DNA from: Aquabacterium commune
Lineage (GTDB): Bacteria > Pseudomonadota > Gammaproteobacteria > Burkholderiales > Burkholderiaceae_C
Direction of reading: 5' to 3'
Length of the DNA: 64,000 bases
Assembly (NCBI RefSeq): GCF_004362855.1
Contig: NZ_SNXW01000013.1
Span: 1-64,000 of the forward strand
Below the pieces are notes generated by a model. The model worked only from the letters and a program-made list of their open reading frames with translations. It was not told the origin of the DNA and did no database searches. Shown piece after piece: positions 16,787 through 24,701 of the stretch (positions are counted from its first letter, which is position 1; the number at the start of each line of letters is the position of its first letter). The translations under genes were made by a program, and so were the position numbers.

Positions 16787-18694
16787 ATGCCCATCCGCCG
16801 CTACGAGATGCCATGGCGCCACGCCTACGAGGCCTACGCAGGCCTTGCCTGGGGCATCGCGCTGACGTTCTTCACAGCCGTCGGCGCCATCGGCCAATTG
16901 CCAAGTGTTCTTGCTTTTCCCCTGTCCATCGCTTGCCTTGGCATGAGCGCTCTCAGGGTCTCGCAGGCGCTGCGCATTCTCGTGCTGAGGGCATCTCTGG
17001 CTGGTCATGCCATCCAGGTGATAAGCACGCAAACCCAGGCGCGGTGGTGTCAGGATTCAACGGCCGTGTTCCTTGGGTTCGGCTTCGAGTGGCGGCCCGT
17101 GCACTCTCAGCGTCTGTATGAACTGGCCAAGATCGACTACCGCGACTTCACGGTATCTCCGCGCCTCCTGAGTCTGCTGGGCTATGACAGCGCACCCCAA
17201 CCCGATGCCGAGATTGGCTTGCCTTACATACACGGCGTCGAGCCCCATGAGGTGCCGCTGCATCGCCCCTTGCAGAACTTCGAAGGCGGCACGCTGCTGG
17301 TCGGCACCACCCAATCCGGCAAAGGTGTGGCCCTGGCCAACCTGATCACCCAAGCCGTCAGGCGCGGCGACGTGGTGATCGTCATCGACCCCAAGAACAG
17401 CCGTCGCCTCAAGCGCGTGGTTGAGCGCGCCTGCCAAGACTGGCGTGAGCCCGACACCTTCATGGAGTTTCATCCTGCCTTCCCGGAAGCCGGTGTGCGG
17501 CTGGACTTCACCTTCAACTGGCAAAAGCCCACCGAGATTGCATCCCGCATCCAATCGATCATGCCGCCGGACACGGCTGGCGCGTTCTCCGCCTTCGGCT
17601 GGGATGCGGTCAACGTGGTCGTGCAAGGTCTGGTTGAACTGGAAGAGCGCCCCAACCTGGCCAAGCTGACCCGCTACATCGAGGGTGGCATCGAACCCGT
17701 GCTGGAGGGCTCTCTGCGCCGCTTTTATGAGGAAACCTTGGGGCCAGCCTGGCGTGAGTTGCCAGAAATGAAGAAGCTGATGCAGGAGGCACACCGAGGC
17801 CACATGAAGCGCCCCTCAGAAGCGGCCAGCGCCGAGTTGATGACCTTTGTCGCGTACTACGAACACCACATTGCCCAGTCACAACGCAGCAAGGTGATCG
17901 ATGCCCAGGTGCGCACCTTCAGGCACAACCGCGAGCACTACCAGAAGATCACCGCCAACCTGTTGCCCGTGCTGTCAATGCTGACCTCGGGCGACTTGGG
18001 CCGCACGCTGTCGCCCGACCCGTTCGACGCCAACGACACGCGCCCGATCATGAACTTCGAGAAAATCGAGCGCGGCGGACATGTGCTGTACATGTGTCTG
18101 GATTCGCTGCCCGACCCCTCGGTGGCATCAGCCATCGGTGCACTGGCACTGGCCGACCTGGCCGCTCGGGCGGGCATGCGCTACAACCTGGGCGGTTACC
18201 GGCGCATTGCGCTGTTTGTGGATGAGGTGGCCAACGTCATCAACCAGCCCTTGATCGAGATCCTCAACAAGGGTGCGGAAGGCGGTATCTACACCACCTG
18301 CGCGATGCAGACGCTGGCCGACCTGGCCAAACGCCTGGGCAGCGAAGCAGCAGCACGCATGGCGCTGGGTAATCTGAACAACCTGATTGCGCTGCGCTCG
18401 AAAGACCGACCCACACAGGATTTCATCGTGGAGACCTTTGGCAAGACGGCCATCCATTCGATGCGCGTTGGGCTGGGGCATGGTGCGGACACCCATCTGG
18501 GTGACTTCTCGACCAGCTATTCAAGCCAGCTCTCCGAGAGCTTCGAGGAGATGGTGCCTGCCGATGTCCTGGGCAAACTGCCCAACCTTCAGTACTTTGC
18601 CTCGGTGTCTGGCGGGCGCATCATCAAAGGCCGCTTTCCCATCCTGGATCCGGATGCGCAAGGGGACGATCAACCCATCAGGAGGGCGGCATGA
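16787..18694 (+). CDS. traD: Type IV coupling protein TraD
   Basis: A 635-aa inner-membrane ATPase that links the relaxosome to the T4SS. Two N-terminal membrane segments (about residues 13-58) precede the ATPase domain: Walker A GTTQSGKGV (about 173-181) and Walker B RIALFVDEVAN (about 472-482). ATG 16787 lies 1 base past the relaxase stop (TGACATG), and the stop overlaps the DUF4400 start. A longer frame from 16718 overlaps the relaxase and is not needed. The relaxase-TraD-DUF4400 order matches SXT-like ICEs. Confidence 0.93.
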   Translation: MPIRRYEMPWRHAYEAYAGLAWGIALTFFTAVGAIGQLPSVLAFPLSIACLGMSALRVSQALRILVLRASLAGHAIQVISTQTQARWCQDSTAVFLGFGFEWRPVHSQRLYELAKIDYRDFTVSPRLLSLLGYDSAPQPDAEIGLPYIHGVEPHEVPLHRPLQNFEGGTLLVGTTQSGKGVALANLITQAVRRGDVVIVIDPKNSRRLKRVVERACQDWREPDTFMEFHPAFPEAGVRLDFTFNWQKPTEIASRIQSIMPPDTAGAFSAFGWDAVNVVVQGLVELEERPNLAKLTRYIEGGIEPVLEGSLRRFYEETLGPAWRELPEMKKLMQEAHRGHMKRPSEAASAELMTFVAYYEHHIAQSQRSKVIDAQVRTFRHNREHYQKITANLLPVLSMLTSGDLGRTLSPDPFDANDTRPIMNFEKIERGGHVLYMCLDSLPDPSVASAIGALALADLAARAGMRYNLGGYRRIALFVDEVANVINQPLIEILNKGAEGGIYTTCAMQTLADLAKRLGSEAAARMALGNLNNLIALRSKDRPTQDFIVETFGKTAIHSMRVGLGHGADTHLGDFSTSYSSQLSESFEEMVPADVLGKLPNLQYFASVSGGRIIKGRFPILDPDAQGDDQPIRRAA

Positions 18695-19314
18695 TCAGGG
18701 CGATGGCCGTGGTGTCATTGCTGGCATTGCTGGTTCTGGTGCTCTATGTGCCGTCCGCCCATCCCCCAGAACGGTTCATAGAGCAACTGCGAACGGAATA
18801 CACCAATGCGGCGGTGTTCTGGGGCAAGGACGCAGGCACCCGCATGCTGTCGCGTGCGATGAACATGCAGGAGTCGGCACGTCAGGCATCACCCGTCCCC
18901 TCATCCAAAGACGCGGCCCCCGCGGGTGGCGTCAACGCGGCTGTCGGGCAAGAAATGGCCTCGGTCAACCAACGGCTGTTCAACAACCCCTACTTCCGCT
19001 CGATTGACGCACTGCTGCTGCTCGCCAGCTTCCGCCTGGCCATGCTGCTGGAGTGGCTCCCCTGGCTGTCGGCCTTCCCGGTTGCTGCCTTGGTGGATGG
19101 CTGCCTTGTACGAGTGGTCAAAGCCAAAGAGTTCCTGCACCACAGCCCGGAGATGTTCGCCTTGTATGCCTGCTTGGCCATCCTCACCAGTTGCGCAACC
19201 GTCCTGGCGTTTGTGCTGCCCTTCACCTTGCATCCCCTGGCCGTGCCATGCGTGCCTGTGGTCATCGGCACGTTGATGGGGACGGCGATCAGGGACTTTC
19301 ACGCAAGAATCTGA
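18691..19314 (+). CDS. DUF4400 integrating-element membrane protein
   Basis: A 207-aa membrane protein of the DUF4400 / ICE-conserved family found just after traD. It has one N-terminal hydrophobic segment (residues 4-21), a soluble periplasmic-type stretch with the conserved FWGKDAGTRML box, and two or three membrane segments from residue 110 on. It overlaps the traD stop by ATGA. Presumably an accessory of the coupling protein; function not established. The metal cargo begins 26 bases after it. Confidence 0.85.
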   Translation: MIRAMAVVSLLALLVLVLYVPSAHPPERFIEQLRTEYTNAAVFWGKDAGTRMLSRAMNMQESARQASPVPSSKDAAPAGGVNAAVGQEMASVNQRLFNNPYFRSIDALLLLASFRLAMLLEWLPWLSAFPVAALVDGCLVRVVKAKEFLHHSPEMFALYACLAILTSCATVLAFVLPFTLHPLAVPCVPVVIGTLMGTAIRDFHARI

Positions 19315-19339
19315 ACATCAGGCCTGCAAGAACCTTGCT

Positions 19340-19798
19340 TCAAGTACCACAGCAGCCTGAGCTTCGGCTCGGCGCGGCCGCGGCCGGACGAGACAGATCC
19401 TCCAGAATGGAACAATCGAGCGTAGGGCCCCCCGCGCAATCCCTGTCGCATGCGCGCACAAAGGCTCCCAGGCTGCTCTCTAGTGCCTGGAGTTCCAACA
19501 GCCTACGCTGCACCTCAGCCAAATGCTTGGCAGCGAGGTCTCGGACTTCAACGCAAGGTCGAGTTGGCTCATCGACAAGACAGACAAGTTCTCGCACCTG
19601 ATCAATGGAGAAGCCGAAGTCTCGACATCGACGGATGAAAGTCAGACGTGCGATGGTCGCCTCCGAGAAATTTCGTCGACATCCATCCGTCCGATCTGCG
19701 TTTGGCAAGAGGCCAATATCCTCGTAGTAGCGGATGGTCGGGACAGAGCAACCCGTCCGTTTGGCAACAACGCAGATTGATAAATTTGGTGCAGCCAT
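19340..19798 (-). CDS. MerR-family metal-responsive regulator
   Basis: A 152-aa regulator with an N-terminal winged helix (SVPTIRYYEDIGLLP, residues 19-33), a dimerisation coiled coil, and a Cys-containing sensor end. Cys residues occur at the start of the dimer helix (TRPCVEV), in RACDRDCAGG, in LDCSIL and in the last residues (SGCCGT). Placement of three of these resembles mercury-type MerR. The CCGT tail is unusual. It lies downstream of a small membrane protein with a CCAVP motif, whose upstream region contains a MerR-type promoter. Soft-metal sensing, possibly Hg, is inference. Confidence 0.8.
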   Translation of the reverse strand: MAAPNLSICVVAKRTGCSVPTIRYYEDIGLLPNADRTDGCRRNFSEATIARLTFIRRCRDFGFSIDQVRELVCLVDEPTRPCVEVRDLAAKHLAEVQRRLLELQALESSLGAFVRACDRDCAGGPTLDCSILEDLSRPAAAAPSRSSGCCGT

Positions 19799-19970
19799 CT
19801 TTCTATCTTAGATCACGCGCAGACTCCTGCTGCACACCCACAGGGTTTGAGTGGACGCGGCGGCACCTGCGAGCCACAAGCCCAAGCGGCTCGAATCACC
19901 CGTGCACTTCTAGTTCAACCACCAAGCCCGTTGCCCAGACTGCCGAGCTTAGGTCAACGGGCCATGCCGA

Positions 19971-20243
19971 TCATCTGAGATTGCAGCCCCCCGAACACAT
20001 GGAGACCTTAGGACTGACCGATGTGCGCCGACGGCGCCAGGCCATCAGCACACTGCCTAAGGCCAACACCAGCAATACCCCACCAATCAGGACAAGCTCA
20101 TCAGCACATGCAACCATGGATGCTCCGATTGCAGCAAGGGCGGTAGATCCTGCCGCCAGGGCAGCAGTACCACCAAGCAGGGGGACGGCACAGCAGGCAG
20201 CACATTCTGCTCCGACACCGACAGCGGCTTTCCAAGGTCTCAT
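19971..20243 (-). CDS. Small membrane protein with CxxCC-Pro motif (MerC/MerF-like)
   Basis: A 90-aa protein with two hydrophobic segments and ECAACCAVPLLGG in the first helix. A vicinal cysteine pair followed by proline in a membrane helix is typical of mercury importers MerT, MerC and MerF. A second Cys pair site is CSGGC near the C-terminus. ATG 20243 follows GGAAAG; the frame extends to 20297 but without support. It is probably controlled by the MerR gene downstream through the promoter at 20283-20313. Family assignment is tentative. Confidence 0.6.
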   Translation of the reverse strand: MRPWKAAVGVGAECAACCAVPLLGGTAALAAGSTALAAIGASMVACADELVLIGGVLLVLALGSVLMAWRRRRTSVSPKVSMCSGGCNLR

Positions 20244-20282
20244 TTCAGTCTTTCCGTAAGTGAGCACGTCGCCCACATCACA

Positions 20283-20313
20283 ACGGTACGACCTCAAGCT
20301 ACTTGAGATGCAA
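20283..20313 (-). promoter_or_regulatory. MerR-type promoter with dyad operator
   Basis: On the minus strand, TTGCAT (20308-20313) and TACCGT (20283-20288) are separated by 19 bp, the MerR-family spacing. The spacer holds the dyad CTCAAG-TAG-CTTGAG (with flanks ATCTCAAG and CTTGAGGT), similar to SoxR/MerR boxes. It would drive the small membrane protein and then the merR gene. The same dyad is 28 bases upstream of the ynfA-like start on the plus strand, so it may serve both. Confidence 0.55.
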
Positions 20314-20336
20314 GAGGTTTGTATGAAAATGCCGAC

Positions 20337-20669
20337 ATGGATTTGCTCAAAACCTTCCTGCTGTTTGTCGTCACGGCCATCGCCGAGATCCTTGGGTGCT
20401 ACCTACCTTACCTTTGGCTTCACCAGGGCCGCTCGGCGTGGCTTTTGTTGCCAGCGGCGGCAAGTTTGGCCCTTTTTGCATGGCTACTGTCGCTGCACCC
20501 CAGCGCGGCTGGCCGCGTCTACGCCGCCTATGGCGGGGTCTACATCCTTGTGGCCATCGTGTGGTTAATGCTGGTCGACAAAGTCCAGCCAACAGCGACA
20601 GACTGGATCGGGGTAACCGTCAGCCTGTGTGGAATGGCCATCATCATGTACGGCCCGCGGACAGACTGA
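20337..20669 (+). CDS. YnfA family small membrane protein
   Basis: A 110-aa protein with four membrane helices of the YnfA/UPF0060 family ([20 protein letters not shown], then CYLPYLWL, and AAYGGVYI). These are SMR-like inner-membrane proteins with a possible efflux role. ATG 20337 gives the family's usual start and length; the longer frame starts with TTG. It is divergent from the MerC-like/MerR pair and shares their intergenic operator, so it may be part of the same metal or drug response. Confidence 0.85.
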   Translation: MDLLKTFLLFVVTAIAEILGCYLPYLWLHQGRSAWLLLPAAASLALFAWLLSLHPSAAGRVYAAYGGVYILVAIVWLMLVDKVQPTATDWIGVTVSLCGMAIIMYGPRTD

Positions 20670-20718
20670 TCGTCCACAGAGAAAGCAGAGCCACATCCGA
20701 TAGCAGTGATGACATCAG

Positions 20719-21027
20719 TTAGCTCCTGGCTCTGTACAAAGTGCGGTATCCAACGTCGAGCAACGGTTCATCAAAAACGTCGAACAGATTTGAAGCGATG
20801 GCCAGCTTCTTGAGCGTGGCGTGGCCATGTCTGTCCTTCATGTGCGTGACCGCATCAGGCTCCTGTAGCCATGCAATGCGCCCCGCATCCGCGAGATAGG
20901 TCCATCCTTCGGCCCGCCGTCTTTGTGCAGCCACATCGCTCAGGACCGCATCCAGACGGCTGTGCTGCAACAGGATCAACTCGAAGTGGCGCAAGCCCTC
21001 ATCAGATGCGAAGAATGCGCCATGCAC
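20719..21027 (-). pseudogene. Fragment resembling an OST-HTH/LOTUS-domain C-terminus
   Basis: A 102-codon frame opening with GTG. Its C-terminal half (GHATLKKLAIASNLFDVFDEP) resembles the end of OST-HTH/LOTUS domains found in NYN-type proteins. An in-frame stop lies 9 bases upstream of the GTG, while related-looking sequence upstream (MYENLRSLSKALLDV) is in a different frame, so this is likely the tail of a broken gene. It could also be a short intact hypothetical. Confidence 0.35.
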
Positions 21028-21109
21028 TGGCCAACATCAAGCAACGCCTTGGAGAGCGAACGGAGATTTTCGTACATGGGCAACACCCTGCCCCGCTGAT
21101 CATCGAGAT

Positions 21110-21556
21110 ACTTGGCTGCCTCGGCCACCTTCTCCTGTGGGCCAGGCTGGCCCTGCGCTATGTCAGACCATCGACCAGCATGGCGTCAAGACTGTTCTGA
21201 ACCTGCGTGGCACGAATCATGGTCAACCTTGGTACGACAGCGACGTGGCCATCACGGAAACCACCGGAGTCAGGCTTCTGGATGTGCCCCTGTCCGCCTA
21301 CAGGGAGAACTGACACTTGAGCAGTCTCCTGATGAAGACATCGCCCACGCCCTTGTTGGTTCACTGTGCATCGGGTTCCGATCGAACAGGCCTGGAATTG
21401 AGTCGAGGGGCGCCGATCGCGGTGGCCAATGATGAGCTCTCGGCAAAGTATGGTCACTTTCCAACGCTGGAGTCAGATTCTGCGGCCATGGGCCGCAGCT
21501 GGACGAAGTACGCCGATTCTGGACAAACAAAGACGCCTTCGGCACTCTCGCCATAG
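21110..21556 (+). pseudogene. Dual-specificity/tyrosine phosphatase remnant
   Basis: In one frame the translation gives GQAGPALCQTIDQHGVKTVL and NLRGTNHGQPWYDSDV, then a TGA at 21311, then LLVHCASGSDRTGLEL. The last segment is the HCxxGxDRTG catalytic loop of the DSP/tyrosine phosphatase superfamily. The in-frame stop, the missing N-terminus and a divergent C-terminus indicate a pseudogene. It lies at the border between the MerR/YnfA locus and the czc block. Confidence 0.7.
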
Positions 21557-21588
21557 GCCCAGCAAGTTGCTCGGCGCGGCAAAAGGAG

Positions 21589-21603
21589 ATGACAAAACTG
21601 TAA
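21589..21603 (+). promoter_or_regulatory. Candidate CzcR/CopR-type box upstream of czcE
   Basis: ATGACAAAACTGTAA (TTACAGTTTTGTCAT on the other strand) is an imperfect dyad of the ATGACA/TGTCAT kind used by OmpR-type metal regulators. It sits 112-126 bases upstream of the czcE ATG. Similar dyads occur at 24153-24170 and 34901-34916. Confidence 0.45.
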
Positions 21604-21714
21604 CCAATCTGTACGGAGCGTGTCGGGCACGAACTTCTAGAGTCACCTCCAGGACATGCCGCTCAAGCCCATCAATCGATGTGCCGGTTGTCCCGGAACC
21701 AACTGGAGCTGATC

Positions 21715-22059
21715 ATGAATCATTGCCTGACCAAAACCGCCTTCGTTCTCAGCCTCGCATTGTCTGCGGCCTTGGCGAGCGCCACGACGGATCGATCGAC
21801 TACCCGCGACGGCAAGTCCATGTATGGCGCCATGTCCAGCCCATCCCAAGCAGTCAAGGTCGTCGATGTCGAATCCGCCAAGTTCGTCAACGTGGTCTGC
21901 GGCGAAACCGTCACTTTCCGCAGCGGCGACAAGAGCTTCAGCTGGAAGTTCGAGGTGCTCAACCATCAGGCCGTGGACCTGATGGCCGTGGCACCGAAGG
22001 GCTTCACTAACAAATCGCTGAAGGTCTACATCACCCCCAACCTGCACGAAAGCAATTGA
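21715..22059 (+). CDS. czcE: CzcE-family periplasmic metal-binding protein
   Basis: A 114-aa exported protein with a signal peptide ending near ALASA (residues 1-23), followed by a small beta-rich domain (MYGAMSSPSQAVKVVDVES, then VVCGETVTFRSGDKSFSWKF). This resembles CzcE, the copper-binding periplasmic protein next to czcRS in Cupriavidus. ATG 21715 has GGAG upstream. It ends 20 bases before the convergent czcS stop. It likely binds Cu or Zn and modulates the sensor kinase. Confidence 0.75.
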   Translation: MNHCLTKTAFVLSLALSAALASATTDRSTTRDGKSMYGAMSSPSQAVKVVDVESAKFVNVVCGETVTFRSGDKSFSWKFEVLNHQAVDLMAVAPKGFTNKSLKVYITPNLHESN

Positions 22060-22079
22060 CGGAACGGGGCAGCGGCCCA

Positions 22080-23435
22080 TCACAAGGTTGGGCCAGGTCC
22101 AGCGGCGTCGGGCAACATCATCCCGATGCGGGTCACGCCTGCGGCTGACTCCGCGAATGCATGGCCGCCATGCATTCGCGCGATGGCCGCCACGATGGAC
22201 AAGCCAAGCCCATGGTTGCGATCCGCAGGGCTGCGCGCGGGATCGGCTCGGTAGAAGCGGTCGAACAACCTGGGCAGATGCTCCACACCGATGGTCGCCC
22301 CCTTGTTGTAGACGGCAATCCTCACCCAGCCGATTTTCTCGCGATCGATCTGGATCAACACCGATGACTCCGGTGAAGCGTAGCGCGTGGCATTGCCCAA
22401 GAGATTCGACAGCGCCCGCCGCAACAACGGGCCATCCACCGTGGCGAAAGCATCGCCCGAGATCTTGGCAGTCAGCCCCGCGTCAAGGAGCGCCGCCTCA
22501 TGAAACTCGATCACCTCTTCCGCCAAGACACTAAGGCAAGGCGTCCATTCGCGCCGCGCAGGCCCACCACGTTCGGCATTGGACAGAAACAGCATGTCGC
22601 CGACGATGCTGGCAAGACTGCGTAGCTCTTCCAGATTGGATGCCAATGCCTCTCTGAGATCATCGGCACTTCGAGGTTTGCGCAACGCCAACTCACAGCT
22701 GCTGATCAACGTCGCCAGCGGCGTGTTCAGTTCGTGTGCCACATCGGCATTGAAGGCCTCCATCTGCTTGTAGGCAACGCCAAGGCGGTCCAGCAAGGCA
22801 TTGAACTGCTGAATCAAGGGTTGCAGTTCGTAGGCCTGACCCGCGCCGTCCAGGCGTCGTTCCAGGTCCGTGGCCGTGACGAGTCCGGTCTGCTCGACAA
22901 GCTTGTGCAGTGGCGCCAGACCCAGGCGAACCAGCATGAACCCTCCGACGGAAACCGCCAGGGCACCCACCAGCGCCGCGACCGCCAGCGTCCACGCCAG
23001 GCGGGCGAGCAAGGCGTCATCCATGCGTTTGTCCAGTACCAAGATGGCCCGAGCCATTCCGCCATCTTCAGACCGCACCTTGATGTCGAACGCCCTGCTC
23101 TTGATCTCATTTGGACCGGCCCGCCATGAAGATGTCTCAAAAAGCACTTGGCCATCACGCCCCATCAAGCGCAAAGAAAGTTCGTCATGCCCTGCCAGAA
23201 AGCTGCCAAGCACTTGACGCACATCAGCCAGGTCCCGCTCACCGTCGCTGCCTGCAAGCAGGTGTTCGACGGTGTTCTGCTTCTGTGACAGCGCTTCATC
23301 CTGCCGCTCGGACACCGTCAGCGCGAACAGCACGTACACCACCACGCAAACCAGGCCAAGGCCCAGCATGGTCTGGAGCGCCAACCAGCGTGACAGCCGC
23401 CCCCGAAGGCTGGCCGTCGTGACAATGTCGCTCAC
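22080..23435 (-). CDS. czcS: Heavy-metal sensor histidine kinase CzcS
   Basis: A 451-aa inner-membrane kinase. Transmembrane helices lie at about residues 17-40 and 147-170, flanking a periplasmic sensor domain. A HAMP region follows, then the H-box [16 protein letters not shown] with His234, and the N and G boxes (NLLGNATRY and HGLGLSIV). Its start overlaps the czcR stop, so response regulator and kinase are coupled. By family and context it senses periplasmic Zn/Cd/Co and phosphorylates CzcR. Confidence 0.9.
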   Translation of the reverse strand: MSDIVTTASLRGRLSRWLALQTMLGLGLVCVVVYVLFALTVSERQDEALSQKQNTVEHLLAGSDGERDLADVRQVLGSFLAGHDELSLRLMGRDGQVLFETSSWRAGPNEIKSRAFDIKVRSEDGGMARAILVLDKRMDDALLARLAWTLAVAALVGALAVSVGGFMLVRLGLAPLHKLVEQTGLVTATDLERRLDGAGQAYELQPLIQQFNALLDRLGVAYKQMEAFNADVAHELNTPLATLISSCELALRKPRSADDLREALASNLEELRSLASIVGDMLFLSNAERGGPARREWTPCLSVLAEEVIEFHEAALLDAGLTAKISGDAFATVDGPLLRRALSNLLGNATRYASPESSVLIQIDREKIGWVRIAVYNKGATIGVEHLPRLFDRFYRADPARSPADRNHGLGLSIVAAIARMHGGHAFAESAAGVTRIGMMLPDAAGPGPTL

Positions 23436-24118
23436 GGCTCGCGAACCTCCAGCACGTAGCCCATCCCGCGCACCGTGTGCAACAACGGTCTCTCAAAAGG
23501 CTGATCCAGCTTGGAGCGCAGGCGACGAATGGCCACCTCCACGACATTGGTCTCGCTGTCGAAGTGCATGTCCCAGACCTGCTCGGCCAATTCGGTACGC
23601 GACAGCACTTCGCCCTGGCGTCGCAGCAGCAGGCTCAGCAGGTTGAACTCCTTAGCCGTGAGGTCGAGCCGCTGCCCAGATCGCGTGGCTTTTCGACGAA
23701 GCAGATCCACATCCAGATCGGCCACCTTCAAAACCGTCGGCTCGCCAGCATTTCGCTGCCCGCCCGACCGTCTGAGCAGAACCTGGATGCGCGCAACCAA
23801 TTCCGAAAACGCGAACGGTTTGACGAGGTAATCGTCCGCTCCGCCTTGAAGGCCTTTGACACGGTCTTCGACCTGTCCGCGGGCCGTCAACATGAGCACC
23901 GGCGTCTGTTTGCTTTGCCGCAGAGCAGCGAGCACTGCCAGGCCGTCGATGCCTGGGAGCATGCCATCCAGGACGAGAAGGTCATAGTCGATCTCGGTCG
24001 CCATGTGCAAGCCGTCAATGCCGTTGTTGGCCACGTCGACCACATAGCCTTCCTCACAGAGACCCTTGCGAAGGTACTCGGCCATCTTGACGCTGTCTTC
24101 GATCACCAGAATTTTCAT
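23432..24118 (-). CDS. czcR: OmpR-family response regulator CzcR
   Basis: A 228-aa response regulator. The receiver starts [15 protein letters not shown] and has the phospho-acceptor Asp51 (LVLDGMLPG), the Thr of MLTARG and the Lys of LVKPF. A C-terminal winged helix (residues about 130-225) ends in [13 protein letters not shown] 24118 is chosen because it begins the canonical receiver; the frame extends to 24169. Its stop overlaps the czcS start. A dyad at 24153-24170 lies between it and the divergent 24238 gene, suggesting autoregulation. Confidence 0.92.
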   Translation of the reverse strand: MKILVIEDSVKMAEYLRKGLCEEGYVVDVANNGIDGLHMATEIDYDLLVLDGMLPGIDGLAVLAALRQSKQTPVLMLTARGQVEDRVKGLQGGADDYLVKPFAFSELVARIQVLLRRSGGQRNAGEPTVLKVADLDVDLLRRKATRSGQRLDLTAKEFNLLSLLLRRQGEVLSRTELAEQVWDMHFDSETNVVEVAIRRLRSKLDQPFERPLLHTVRGMGYVLEVREP

Positions 24119-24152
24119 GAGTTTGATTGTGAAATGGCTGTTACACGAGGAA

Positions 24153-24170
24153 GATGACGAATTTGTCATC
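24153..24170. promoter_or_regulatory. Palindromic CzcR/CusR-type box in the czcR/24238 intergenic region
   Basis: GATGACGAATTTGTCATC is an 18-bp palindrome with a single mismatched pair, of the ATGACAA..TTGTCAT type recognised by CusR/CopR/CzcR-like regulators. It lies between divergent genes, 35 bases from the czcR start and 68 from the 24238 start. Confidence 0.6.
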
Positions 24171-24237
24171 TTTGAGTTGGCCTTCTGTCGCCTGTATCTG
24201 CATAGGCTTTCACCTCCATAACCTTCAAGGATTGACG

Positions 24238-24627
24238 ATGAGAAAAGTGAACAGCCTGATTGCCTGCTCGATCCTGGCCATCAGTGCCAGCGCCTTTGCG
24301 GCGGACGGACACGAACACGGGCACGAACATGACCCGCTGCACGGCGGCGTGGTGGTGGAAGCCAACGAAATGGACTTCGAACTGGTGGCCAAGGCCGACC
24401 TGATCAGCCTGTACGTGCGCGATCACGGCAAGGCGGTCAAGATGCAAAGTGCCAGCGGCAAACTGACCCTCATCAAGGGCGCCGACAAAAACGAAGTGCA
24501 ACTCGCGCCAGCAGGTGACAAGCTGGAAGCCAAAGGCACCTTCGATGTGAGCGCGGGCGCCAAGGCTGTGGCTGTCGTGACGCTGCCTGGCAAGAAGCCC
24601 GTCTCTGTTCGCTTTGCGTTGAAGTGA
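24238..24627 (+). CDS. Small His-rich periplasmic protein
   Basis: A 129-aa exported protein. The signal peptide (residues 1-21) ends ASAFAADG and is followed by a His/Glu metal-binding-like stretch [13 protein letters not shown] and a beta-rich domain ending [17 protein letters not shown]. The C-terminal half is homologous in pattern to the 37829 protein (VLHLQGRRPVTVRFVL). ATG 24238 has AGGA upstream. It is divergent from czcRS and shares a CzcR-type box, so it is probably a metal-induced periplasmic metal binder. No named family is recognised. Confidence 0.75.
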   Translation: MRKVNSLIACSILAISASAFAADGHEHGHEHDPLHGGVVVEANEMDFELVAKADLISLYVRDHGKAVKMQSASGKLTLIKGADKNEVQLAPAGDKLEAKGTFDVSAGAKAVAVVTLPGKKPVSVRFALK

Positions 24628-24701
24628 TGCAAGCCCCCGAGGCTGGCCGATGACTCGGCTGCTTCGGGGCGAGCGCAGGTCCTGATGCATCCGCTGCCAG
24701 A

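Noticed and set aside
24635-24669. Possible bidirectional terminator between 24238 and the LTA-synthase-like gene
   Set aside because: CCCCGA/TCGGGG arms can pair but the loop is long and no T-tract follows on either strand.
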